A DNA stretch of 61,380 bases from Bacteroidia bacterium (lineage in GTDB: Bacteria; Bacteroidota; Bacteroidia; UKL13-3), in assembly GCA_021740845.1 (NCBI GenBank), contig JAIOYZ010000024.1, positions 1 through 61,380 on the forward strand, given 5' to 3'. This document shows, piece after piece, positions 52,551-60,201 of this stretch (positions within the stretch are counted from its first letter, which is position 1; the number at the start of each line of letters is the position of its first letter). The notes under the pieces are model-generated. The model was not told where the DNA came from. It searched no databases and was given only the letters and a program-made list of their open reading frames with translations. The position numbers and the translations under genes are program-made.

Positions 52551-53621
52551 TTAGGAGTTGGCTTTTTCGAATTCTTGCATGGCATCTACTAGGGCTTGAA
52601 CACTTTCTATTGGTAGGGCATTATAAAGAGAGGCACGTAAACCACCTACGGAGCGATGACCTTTTAGGCCGCTAAGGTTTTTCTCTTTGCAATACTTAAG
52701 GAACGACTCTTCTAAATCTTTGTTGGTAAGTACAAAATTTACATTCATGCGGCTTCTATCTTCAGCAGCAACGGTTCCAACAAATAATGGATTGCGATCT
52801 ATTTCTGTATATAATAAATCTGCTTTTGCTTTGTTGCGAACTTCCATAGCCTCTAACCCCATAGATTTAATCCAACGCAAAGTATGCATGCAAACAAAAA
52901 TGGCAAATACACTTGGAGTATTATACATACTGCCATTATCTATATGCACTTTATAATTAAGCATGGTTGGCACTTTGGCATTTGCTTTTTCTAGCAAAGA
53001 CTTTTTAATAATCACCAAAGTAGTTCCAGCAGGACCCATATTTTTTTGAGCACCCGCATAAATCATATCAAACTGGTTGGCATCAAATGGGCGACTAAAA
53101 ATATCAGAACTCATGTCGCAAATAAGCGGCACATTTGTTTTAGGGAATGAAAATAACTCTGTTCCGTATATGGTATTGTTGCTAGTACAATGGAAATAAG
53201 CCAAATCTTCTGGGATTGCGTAATCTTTAGGAATATAGCTGTAATTTTTATCTTCACTACTTGCTAAAACATTTACATCGCCAAACATTTTTGCTTCTTT
53301 AACAGCTCTACCAGCCCAAACACCTGTATTTACATAACCCGCAGTTTTACCAGCAGGCAAGAAATTCATAGGAATCATATCAAATTGAAGGCTGGCGCCA
53401 CCTTGTAAAAAAACTACCTCGTAATCTGCACTTAGGTTAAGAATATCTTTTACCAATTGTACAGCCTCAGCCACCACAGCCTCGTACTCTTTACTTCTGT
53501 GTGAAACCTCAATTAAAGAAAGGCCTGTTCCCGAAAAATTTTGTAGCGCCTCAACGCTTGCATCTATGGCAGATTGAGGTAAAATTGCTGGACCAGCAGA
53601 AAAATTATGTATTTTGCTCAT
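52551..53621 (-). CDS. serC: Phosphoserine aminotransferase
   Basis: 356 residues, PLP-dependent class V aminotransferase converting 3-phosphohydroxypyruvate to phosphoserine. Motifs: HNFSAGPAILPQSAI at the start, SLIEVSHRSKEYEAV, PLP-lysine region YAGAQKNMGPAGTTLVI (Lys about residue 192), and a C-terminal GLKGHRSVGGLRASLYNA. First gene of the serine cluster; no promoter consensus was seen in the 72-base gap upstream. Confidence 0.96.
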   Translation of the reverse strand: MSKIHNFSAGPAILPQSAIDASVEALQNFSGTGLSLIEVSHRSKEYEAVVAEAVQLVKDILNLSADYEVVFLQGGASLQFDMIPMNFLPAGKTAGYVNTGVWAGRAVKEAKMFGDVNVLASSEDKNYSYIPKDYAIPEDLAYFHCTSNNTIYGTELFSFPKTNVPLICDMSSDIFSRPFDANQFDMIYAGAQKNMGPAGTTLVIIKKSLLEKANAKVPTMLNYKVHIDNGSMYNTPSVFAIFVCMHTLRWIKSMGLEAMEVRNKAKADLLYTEIDRNPLFVGTVAAEDRSRMNVNFVLTNKDLEESFLKYCKEKNLSGLKGHRSVGGLRASLYNALPIESVQALVDAMQEFEKANS

Positions 53622-53687
53622 GTTTTTTACGTTAATAGCAGTGCGAATTAATAAAACCTTCTTTTAATTTTATCCATATTATTCATT

Positions 53688-53695
53688 TATTTTTG
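53688..53695 (+). promoter_or_regulatory. -7 element for the beta-barrel gene at 53.7 kb
   Basis: TATTTTTG fits TAnnTTTG and ends 6 bases before the ATG, so the transcript would be nearly leaderless. Confidence 0.4.
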
Positions 53696-53701
53696 CCCAA
53701 T

Positions 53702-54280
53702 ATGAAAAAACATTCCATTCTACTATTCATTTTAACTCTTGCCACCTTTTCTAGTTTTGGCCAAAGAAAGTTACAACAATTGGATGAAGAGGAGGCAAAA
53801 AAGCAAGAACAACTAAAGGCTTACGAAAAAAAAGACAATAAGTTTGATACGGATAAATTGGTTTATGGCGGCAATGTAGGTATTTCTTTTAGCGGAGGTG
53901 GAACTTATATTTTGGCCCAGCCAATGGTTGGTTATAAAGTTCTTCCCAAAACTATTTTAGGAACAGGCTTTACCTATGTTTACCAAAGCATTACCTTTAA
54001 TAACGTGAAATATTCTACAAGTGCTTATGGCCCCATTTTATTTGCTAGGCAAAATCTTTTTGGGCAAATTTTTGCGCATGGAGAATACCAACCTATCAAT
54101 TATGAAAGAACCAGTTCTGCATCTTTAAAAAGCGAAAGAATTTGGTCGAACCAATTATTTGTTGGAGGAGGTTTAGGAGGAAATGGAGTACAAGTTTATG
54201 TGCTGTACAACTTACTTTATGATGAAAATAGTTTTTATTCTACCAGTCCTTGGTATATTCGAGTAGGTTTTATGTTTTAG
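53702..54280 (+). CDS. Secreted beta-barrel-like protein of unknown function
   Basis: 192 residues from the ATG giving MKKHSILLFILTLATFSSFGQ (signal peptide). An in-frame TTG 9 bases earlier lies inside the promoter element and is rejected. An acidic/Gln-rich helix follows (LQQLDEEEAKKQEQLKAYEKK), then alternating strands (YGGNVGISFSGGGTYILAQP, LGTGFTYVYQSITF, NQLFVGGGLGGNGVQVYVLY) ending in RVGFMF, a C-terminal Phe typical of outer-membrane barrels. No family recognised. It overlaps the convergent rhomboid gene by 4 bases. Confidence 0.7.
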   Translation: MKKHSILLFILTLATFSSFGQRKLQQLDEEEAKKQEQLKAYEKKDNKFDTDKLVYGGNVGISFSGGGTYILAQPMVGYKVLPKTILGTGFTYVYQSITFNNVKYSTSAYGPILFARQNLFGQIFAHGEYQPINYERTSSASLKSERIWSNQLFVGGGLGGNGVQVYVLYNLLYDENSFYSTSPWYIRVGFMF

Positions 54281-54885
54281 AATTGGTTCAAAAAGAATTT
54301 AAAAACAGCAGGCTTAAAAACCAAGGTAAACACTATTCCGTAAATGGCTCCATAAAAATGGGCATCGTGATTTATATTATCCCTACCTTTTTGGGCAGCG
54401 TATTGCGAATAAACTAAATATAGAATTCCTGCTATATAGCCTGGTATTCCAATGATTCCGTATAAATAAATTTTGGCAGTAGGTTGAAATAAAATAGAAG
54501 CAAAAACCACTGCCGAAACTGCGCCTGATGCCCCTAAAGCATTGTAGGCAGGATTGTTTTGTTGTTTGTAATATGTGGTAGCATTTGCGGCAAAAATTCC
54601 GCTTAGGTAAAGCAATAAATACATCCAATTTCCGGCTGAACCAAAAAAGTATTTGTAATAATGCTGAACCACATTACCGAAGCTATAAAGTACGAACATA
54701 TTTATGATTAGGTGCAACCAATCTCCATGTAAAAAACCCGATGTAACAAAACGATACCATTGGTTTCTTTGTTTGATTACAAATGGATTGAAAATAAGAT
54801 TGTTCATTACTTGTGTTTGGCTGAAAGCCTGAATACTTATAATTGCAGTAATAACAATGATTACGAGTGTTAGGTCTGAAAACAT
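54277..54885 (-). CDS. Rhomboid-family intramembrane serine protease
   Basis: 202 residues, about six helices. The catalytic serine is in LGASGAVSAVVFASI (GxSG, about residue 118), and the histidine is probably in NHDAHFYGAIYGIVF near the C-terminus. The N-terminal half has RFVTSGFLHGDWLHLIINMFVLYSFG, the conserved HxxxxHxxxN surroundings (His, Asn). It cleaves transmembrane proteins within the membrane; substrates unknown. Convergent with the beta-barrel gene and divergent from the phosphoesterase. Confidence 0.9.
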   Translation of the reverse strand: MFSDLTLVIIVITAIISIQAFSQTQVMNNLIFNPFVIKQRNQWYRFVTSGFLHGDWLHLIINMFVLYSFGNVVQHYYKYFFGSAGNWMYLLLYLSGIFAANATTYYKQQNNPAYNALGASGAVSAVVFASILFQPTAKIYLYGIIGIPGYIAGILYLVYSQYAAQKGRDNINHDAHFYGAIYGIVFTLVFKPAVFKFFLNQF

Positions 54886-54917
54886 GGGTCAAATAAACAA
54901 TTTTTAAAGCAAAAAAT

Positions 54918-55412
54918 ATGAAGCAAATTGGAATCATGAGTGATACCCATGGATTTTTAAATCCTTCTTTATTCGAATTCTTTAAAAACTGTGATGAAAT
55001 TTGGCATGCAGGAGATTGGGGAGATATTACTGTTTATGAGCAATTGGTTCGGTTCAAACCGCTAAAAGGTGTTTATGGAAATATTGATAGCCAAGAAATG
55101 CGCCTACTTTTCCCAGAACATTTGTATTTTGAGATAGAAGGGATAAAAGTTTTTATGATCCATATCGGAGGATATCCAGAACATTATTCGCCAGGATTTA
55201 AAAAAATTATGCACCAACAGAAAATTGATTTGATGATTTGTGGACATTCTCATATCCTAAAAGTTATGCGCGACCCCAAAAATAATTGGATGCATATGAA
55301 CCCTGGAGCCTGCGGAAAACATGGTTTTCAGAAAGTTAATACCGCAATTAGGCTGAGGATAGAAAATGGCAAAATGAGTAATTTGGAAGTTTGGGAACAA
55401 AAAAGAGATTGA
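54918..55412 (+). CDS. YfcE/MJ0936-type metallophosphoesterase
   Basis: 164 residues, calcineurin-like phosphoesterase fold. Metal ligands visible: MSDTHG (residues 7-12), HAGDWGD, VYGNIDS, CGHSHI and MNPGACGKH. The family hydrolyses phosphodiesters such as cAMP analogues in vitro; the physiological substrate is unknown. Starts 32 bases from the divergent rhomboid gene. A GGTTTGAACC motif in reverse (55051) encodes VRFKPL, the only coding copy using that reading frame. Confidence 0.88.
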   Translation: MKQIGIMSDTHGFLNPSLFEFFKNCDEIWHAGDWGDITVYEQLVRFKPLKGVYGNIDSQEMRLLFPEHLYFEIEGIKVFMIHIGGYPEHYSPGFKKIMHQQKIDLMICGHSHILKVMRDPKNNWMHMNPGACGKHGFQKVNTAIRLRIENGKMSNLEVWEQKRD

Positions 55413-55517
55413 TTTGACGCAACCCCACCAAATATTGAATTGACTTATTTAAATAAATTATTATTTTGCTCACCCAAACGAATTCTACTTTTAGGGTAAA
55501 TTATGCCTTTTTTAGAT

Positions 55518-55525
55518 TAAATTTG
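55518..55525 (+). promoter_or_regulatory. Candidate -7 element for the M43 protease gene
   Basis: TAAATTTG fits TAnnTTTG, 30 bases before the ATG. Confidence 0.4.
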
Positions 55526-55555
55526 GATTAGAACTAAAACAAAAAGAACACATAT

Positions 55556-57805
55556 ATGAAAAAGTTATTACTAATTGGATCTTTGTTTTTTATGGGTTTA
55601 ATGGCCAATGCGCAAAATGGCAACACCAATTCGTGTGGAACGGATCAGCATTTAGCGGAGCAAATAAAAAACAACCCTTCTTTAAAAGCGGCCAAAGAAA
55701 ACTACGAAGCCAATTTAAAGGAGTTGATGAAAAACTATAATCCGAACGATTATAGAACCAAAGCTGGACAACAAAAAAAGGCTACCATTAAATATATTAT
55801 TCCAGTAGTGGTGCATGTATTCCATAACAATGGAAGCGAGAATATCAGTGAAGCTCAGGTGAAAAGTGAAATTGATTTCTTAAACAAAAGTTTCAGAAAT
55901 TTAAACTCTGATACCATTAATAGAAGAGCTGGAATGTTTATTACGCCTAGTGGCGATACCAACTATTACGACAATAAATCTTTGGCTGCTGATATTGAAG
56001 TAGAATTTAGATTGGCAAAAAAAGACCCTCAAGGTAATTGCACCAATGGTATTGTAAGAATATTTACTCCATTAACCAATAAAGGAAACGATGAGTTGAA
56101 AAAAATGAGTGTTTGGGATACCAAGCGTTATTATAATATCTGGGTAGTAAAACAAATTAACAGAGGAAATACAATTGGTATTGCTGGTTATGCTCAATTT
56201 CCATTTGGTTTTGGTGGCGGAGCTTCAACAGATGGTATCATGGTAATTCACAATGAATTTGGAAATGTTGGAACCTCACAACCTGGTCAAACACCTAATG
56301 TTACAACCTCAACTCACGAAACAGGACATTGGTTAGGTTTGTACCATCCGTTTCAAATTAGCTCAGACAGTTGCGGTACAGATGGAGACGGAGTATTTGA
56401 TACCCCTCCTACCTATTTTAGCCCTAACTCAACAGAGCCTTTGCGTAATAAATGTAGTAACAAGAGTTATAATACTTGTTCTACTGAAAAGCCAGACCTT
56501 CCAGATATGCAAGAAAACTATATGGATTATTTTATAGGCAATTGCGCTAGTAATATGTTTACTTTAGAGCAAAAAGCTAGAATTCATACAGTTTTAGAAA
56601 ATTTTCGTTTTACCTTATGGCAACCAGAAAATCTTGCCTTCACTGGTGTTGATGATTTGAGTCCTTCTACTTGCCCACCAGTTGCAGCATTTAATTCTCA
56701 AGCACCTTTTACTTGTGCAGGTAGCAAAGTATTGTTCTTAGATTATTCTTATGGCGGTACCATTAATACTTACGAGTGGACATTTGAAGGAGGAACTCCA
56801 GCAACTGCAACAGGCAAGGTACCCGGCCAAATTCAATATGATAACGCAGGAACTTATGATGTTACTTTAAAAGTAACTGGACCTAATGGAAGCAATACTA
56901 TTACACTTCCTGATTATGTTACTGTATTGCCAGCTTCAAGTAATTTGCCTGGTGGTTATTATACTGCTGATTGGTGGTATCAAAACAATTGGGAAGAAAA
57001 AGGATGGAGATTTGTTTATGAAAACGACCAAAATCAATTCAAAAGATTTGGCATTTCTTATAACCAAAATGCAAGTATGCGTTATTCACAAGATCCATTT
57101 AACCAATACAACTCAGTTGGAAGCATCAGTTCATTGATTTCGCCAAGTTTCGACTTTTCTGGCACTACTACGGCTTATTTCTCTTTTAATTATGCATTCG
57201 CTCAAGCAGTATTGTCATCAACAGTAGGTGGAGGAAATACAGCAGAGGAATTAAAAGTTTATACCTCTGTAGATTGTGGTAAAACATGGATAGTAAGAGA
57301 AACAATCAATAGCACCAATATTTCAACTATTGGTACTGGATCATCAGCAACTCTTTCAAGTGCAATTGACTTTATCCCTGCAGACCAAAGCAAATGGAAA
57401 ACAGTTACAGTAAGTGGAGCTAAAATTCCTTCCAACTCGAATGTTAGATTTAAAATTGAATTTAAATATTCTGGTGGTAATAACTTCTACTTAGATAATG
57501 TGAATGTAGGTTTAAGTACCGGTTTGAATCAAAATTTAGCTGATGCAATTCAGTTTAAAGCACAACCAAATCCATTTAATGTAAGCACTAATTTAATTTA
57601 CAATTTGGTATCTAGCGAAAATGTAGAAATCCATTTGTTCGATATCTTAGGAAAAGACCTTGGAACTGTATTTAGTGGAACTCAGGCAGCAGGTTCTCAA
57701 AATGTAGAAATTGAGAAAAACGCCTTCCATTTAACCCCAGGAATCTACTTAGTGAACATGAAAATTGGAAATTCTACCTTGAACCATAAAATAATTGTAG
57801 AATAA
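55556..57805 (+). CDS. Secreted M43 (pappalysin-like) zinc metalloprotease with PKD and T9SS type A domain
   Basis: 749 residues. Signal peptide ending LMANAQ, a propeptide-like segment, then the M43 domain with zinc motif HETGHWLGLYHPF (residues 254-266: HExxH plus a third His) and the Met-turn NYMDYF (about 321). A PKD domain follows (about residues 373-457), a jelly-roll-like beta region of roughly 200 residues, and a C-terminal type A sorting domain (AQPNPFNVSTNLIYNL through LTPGIYLVNMKIGN). Exported through type IX secretion and probably processed at the cell surface. It has its own promoter and terminator. Confidence 0.93.
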   Translation: MKKLLLIGSLFFMGLMANAQNGNTNSCGTDQHLAEQIKNNPSLKAAKENYEANLKELMKNYNPNDYRTKAGQQKKATIKYIIPVVVHVFHNNGSENISEAQVKSEIDFLNKSFRNLNSDTINRRAGMFITPSGDTNYYDNKSLAADIEVEFRLAKKDPQGNCTNGIVRIFTPLTNKGNDELKKMSVWDTKRYYNIWVVKQINRGNTIGIAGYAQFPFGFGGGASTDGIMVIHNEFGNVGTSQPGQTPNVTTSTHETGHWLGLYHPFQISSDSCGTDGDGVFDTPPTYFSPNSTEPLRNKCSNKSYNTCSTEKPDLPDMQENYMDYFIGNCASNMFTLEQKARIHTVLENFRFTLWQPENLAFTGVDDLSPSTCPPVAAFNSQAPFTCAGSKVLFLDYSYGGTINTYEWTFEGGTPATATGKVPGQIQYDNAGTYDVTLKVTGPNGSNTITLPDYVTVLPASSNLPGGYYTADWWYQNNWEEKGWRFVYENDQNQFKRFGISYNQNASMRYSQDPFNQYNSVGSISSLISPSFDFSGTTTAYFSFNYAFAQAVLSSTVGGGNTAEELKVYTSVDCGKTWIVRETINSTNISTIGTGSSATLSSAIDFIPADQSKWKTVTVSGAKIPSNSNVRFKIEFKYSGGNNFYLDNVNVGLSTGLNQNLADAIQFKAQPNPFNVSTNLIYNLVSSENVEIHLFDILGKDLGTVFSGTQAAGSQNVEIEKNAFHLTPGIYLVNMKIGNSTLNHKIIVE

Positions 57806-57823
57806 TTATCCTGATACTCAACA

Positions 57824-57860
57824 AAAAACCCTCGTAAACGAAAGTTTACGGGGGTTTTTT
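57824..57860 (+). terminator. Intrinsic terminator of the M43 protease gene
   Basis: Twelve-pair stem (AAACCC-T-CGTAAAC with GTTTACG-G-GGGTTT, one GU pair) capped by a GAAA tetraloop and followed by six T. Confidence 0.92.
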
Positions 57861-57906
57861 AATTTAACATTTGGAGTAAATAAGTCAGAAACCTACTTTT
57901 GCACCC

Positions 57907-57991
57907 GGAGAGTTGGCAGAGTGGTCGATTGCGGCAGTCTTGAAAACTGTTGTCTGTTACAGGACCTGGGGTTCGAATCCCTAACTCTCCG
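57907..57991 (+). tRNA. tRNA-Ser (anticodon UGA)
   Basis: Acceptor arms GGAGAGT and ACTCTCC, discriminator G, a D-arm with GGCAGAGTGGTCGA, anticodon stem-loop CAGTCTTGAAAACTG with anticodon TGA, a long class II variable arm (TTGTCTGTTACAGGA) and T-arm GGGGTTCGAATCCC. CCA is not encoded. The long variable arm and discriminator G fit serine. Confidence 0.97.
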
Positions 57992-57997
57992 CCGTCG

Positions 57998-58023
57998 CTC
58001 ACCGAAGTTTTAGCGTAGGTGAG
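57998..58023. repeat. REP-like dyad copy downstream of the tRNA
   Basis: Outer arms CTCACC/GGTGAG around the GCTAAA core of the family (read on the minus strand). A further CTTCGGTGAG at 58078 can pair with its left arm. Confidence 0.6.
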
Positions 58024-58034
58024 TATTTTGAAGA

Positions 58035-58066
58035 ACCGATCAGATTTACTTCTGGTCGGTTTTTTT
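58035..58066 (+). terminator. Intrinsic terminator of tRNA-Ser
   Basis: Nine-pair stem ACCGATCAG/CTGGTCGGT with one GT wobble, followed by seven T. Confidence 0.85.
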
Positions 58067-58121
58067 GTGCCCGATAGCTTCGGTGAGCTATGGCGGAGAA
58101 ACTCCGCCTAGATGCAGCGGG

Positions 58122-58388
58122 AATCAGTTTGAGTTGGGGTGTGGGCATACAGGAGTTGCCCTTCTTGCCTCTTGCTCAAACTGTATGCCTAATCAGTTGG
58201 AGTTTGGGCATACTGGAGTTATTACCTCTTGCTCCTATCTCAAACTGTATGCCTAATCAGTTTGAGTTGGGGTTTGAGCATACAGGAATTAATCCTCTTG
58301 CTCAAAACTCAAACTGTATGCTGATTTGGGGTGTGGGCATACGGGAGTTAATCCCTCTTGCTCGAAACTCAAACTGTATGCTGATTCA
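58122..58388. repeat. Tandem array of four ~60-69 bp hairpin units
   Basis: Four units (58122, 58191, 58255 and 58323, lengths 69, 64, 68, 60) plus a fragment. Each has GCATACAG near its start and CTGTATGC near its end, able to pair. Units 1 and 3 differ by a compensatory change (GGCATACAG/CTGTATGCC versus AGCATACAG/CTGTATGCT). A second arm pair CAGTTTGAG/CTCAAACTG overlaps the first, allowing alternative folds. Confidence 0.85.
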
Positions 58389-58421
58389 GAAGCCACCCCC
58401 TCAAGGGATCAGCGACGAAGG

Positions 58422-58581
58422 TGCTAATCCAAGCATGAAACGTATGAGCTAATCCAAGGATAATTTGCGTTCATTCATAAGTCCACCTTCGCTAAAGCTA
58501 CGGTGGACGAGGTAAGCTAATCCAAGCGTGATTTGCGTTCATTCATAAGTCCACCTTCGCCAAGGCTACGGTGGACGAGGG
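58422..58581. repeat. 67-bp tandem repeat carrying REP-like hairpins
   Basis: Two full copies (58448-58514, 58515-58581) and a 26-bp start of a third (58422). Each full copy contains a dyad with 7-bp arms GTCCACC/GGTGGAC. The inner core is GCTAAAGC in one and GCCAAGGC in the other, a paired change that keeps the dyad. Confidence 0.88.
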
Positions 58582-58921
58582 GAAATCATTCTTTTTTTTA
58601 GAATGCCCATTTCGGCAAATTCACCAAGGTATTTACTCGCGGTAATTTCGGCGTAAAAGTGCTTGTTGATTGGGTGTTTTACCTTAGTAAATGACTGAGT
58701 AAAAAGTGCATTAAAAAATATAGAATCTTAAGACTAGGTATATTTGTGACCATAAAATATCTACTTAAACATATGCTCACCTTAAATTTAATGTTTCTTC
58801 AAGGTTATCAGTTAATCTAAGCTCAATTGGATTGAAGTTATTAACTTTATAATTCTTAAAAACACATAGGATGCGAAGTGGAATTTTAAAATAACTTTGC
58901 ACTTCCATTTCAATTAAAACC
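58582..58921. other. 340-base gap before the unrecognised 400-residue gene
   Basis: AT-rich. Holds the downstream gene's promoter candidate (TAACTTTG, 58892-58899). Nothing else is recognised. Confidence 0.5.
58892..58899 (+). promoter_or_regulatory. Candidate -7 element
   Basis: TAACTTTG matches TAnnTTTG, 22 bases before the ATG at 58922. Confidence 0.4.
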
Positions 58922-60124
58922 ATGCGCAACTACGAAAGTATTAAACAAACCTGTAAAAATAATTCAAAAATAGCCGCTACGGTGATAGATGAATTTATCC
59001 TGTATTATGCGGCAGATAAAGACAAACTGCATCAAATTATCTTGGGTCATTTAAAAAAATATAAGGAGATTATTCAAGAAATCGGGCAGGAAACAACTAA
59101 CAAATTAATTGCCCAATACATGGCTCACAGGGTTTTTAAGGAAAACGGACTCATAAAAAAGTACCTAAATCATTCGGCTATTAAAAATCTGATACCAACA
59201 GAATACGCATTTCTAGAAGAGGAATCTAAATCAGCGTGGAAATACAGATACTCTGTGATTGTAGGCAATCCAGCTCCCGATTTTTATGAGATGTATGATG
59301 TATTTAGAGAAGAGGAATTTTTATTGTATTCGCCCGGAACTACTTTAACATTTGAAACTCAAAGTCCCATTCTATGGTTTAATTTAACCGCATTTAATGG
59401 CGAATGTTGGGCAACTTTTGGTCCTATTACTGGATATAATGGATTTAATGAGGATGATATTTTCTTTTTTGCTACCGAGCTTAATCCAGATATAGAAAGC
59501 GGTGAAGAGCTAATTGAAGAGTTAGAAAAAAATCCGATACCCTTTTCTATGCTGCTTAGCAATGCAAATGTACCTAGGGTAAAAAACTCTCAATCTGGCG
59601 AAGAAATACTTCTTCACCAAGCTATAGACCAGGTGGATTCATTAGATACCGAATCATTAAAAGAGAAGTTTAATATTGCTTGGAACAAAGATGTGTATCA
59701 ACTCAACCTAATCGGATTTTCGGAGGCACCACATAGTGCAATTGCCTATTACGATGAAGCCCAAAAACTACTCATGCGCACTTCGCTTACAGCCCATGGA
59801 TTTGATGCCCTAAGCAAAGCCTTACAACATTTACCTATAGAAAACTTGGCAGATGTGCTTGTTTCTTTACCAATGAAAACTTGCGCTGAGGAGATTTTAA
59901 ACAAAACCATCGACTTAATTCCCTATGAGCATTTATTTTCAAAAGAAATTTCTAGTAAAGAACAGCAAGAAATGGATGAATTAAATGACTTTTTGCACAT
60001 ACTTATACCCTATGTAAATGCAGGTGAGGAACCAGATTTACAAACCCTAGCCCAACAAGCCAAGCTCCCCTACCAAACTGCCCAAGACCTTTGGAGGATA
60101 GTAAGTAAACATAAGAAAAGCTAA
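58922..60124 (+). CDS. Uncharacterised cytosolic protein of 400 residues
   Basis: No family recognised. No signal peptide or membrane helix. The N-terminal ~110 residues are helical and charged; the middle (about 110-240) looks beta-rich and aromatic (SPILWFNLTAFNGECWATFGP, GFNEDDIFFFATELNPD). The C-terminal third is helical and acidic and ends in PDLQTLAQQAKLPYQTAQDL, which could be a small helix-turn-helix. It has its own promoter candidate and converges on the WYL regulator gene, between repeat-rich blocks on both sides. The frame is well supported by length and codon pattern. Confidence 0.6.
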   Translation: MRNYESIKQTCKNNSKIAATVIDEFILYYAADKDKLHQIILGHLKKYKEIIQEIGQETTNKLIAQYMAHRVFKENGLIKKYLNHSAIKNLIPTEYAFLEEESKSAWKYRYSVIVGNPAPDFYEMYDVFREEEFLLYSPGTTLTFETQSPILWFNLTAFNGECWATFGPITGYNGFNEDDIFFFATELNPDIESGEELIEELEKNPIPFSMLLSNANVPRVKNSQSGEEILLHQAIDQVDSLDTESLKEKFNIAWNKDVYQLNLIGFSEAPHSAIAYYDEAQKLLMRTSLTAHGFDALSKALQHLPIENLADVLVSLPMKTCAEEILNKTIDLIPYEHLFSKEISSKEQQEMDELNDFLHILIPYVNAGEEPDLQTLAQQAKLPYQTAQDLWRIVSKHKKS

Positions 60125-60169
60125 ATGGAGTGAAGATTCCTTAGGAATTTGCCATTTGGTGATAGACCC

Positions 60170-60190
60170 GCCAGCAGCCAGAGGCCAGTA
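60170..60190. repeat. Three heptamer units of the NNCTRGC family
   Basis: GCCAGCA, GCCAGAG, GCCAGTA in register, the reverse complement of the NNCTGGC units at 27845-27886. Lies between the two convergent stop codons. Confidence 0.6.
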
Positions 60191-60201
60191 GTATAAGCCA
60201 C

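Larger units (their letters stand above)
58067..58621. other. Non-coding repeat region after tRNA-Ser
   Basis: Contains the hairpin array (58122-58388), a three-start tandem repeat (58422-58581) and short dyads (ATAGCT/AGCTAT at 58074-58091; GGCGGAG/CTCCGCC at 58092-58109). A frame of about 120 codons across it consists of repeated low-complexity text and is not a gene. Confidence 0.75.

Noticed and set aside
58090-58452. Frame of about 120 codons across the repeat array after tRNA-Ser
   Set aside because: It consists of repeated hairpin units, has a periodic translation (repeated SNCM and GIRE-like blocks) and no plausible ribosome-binding site; indels between units change frame.
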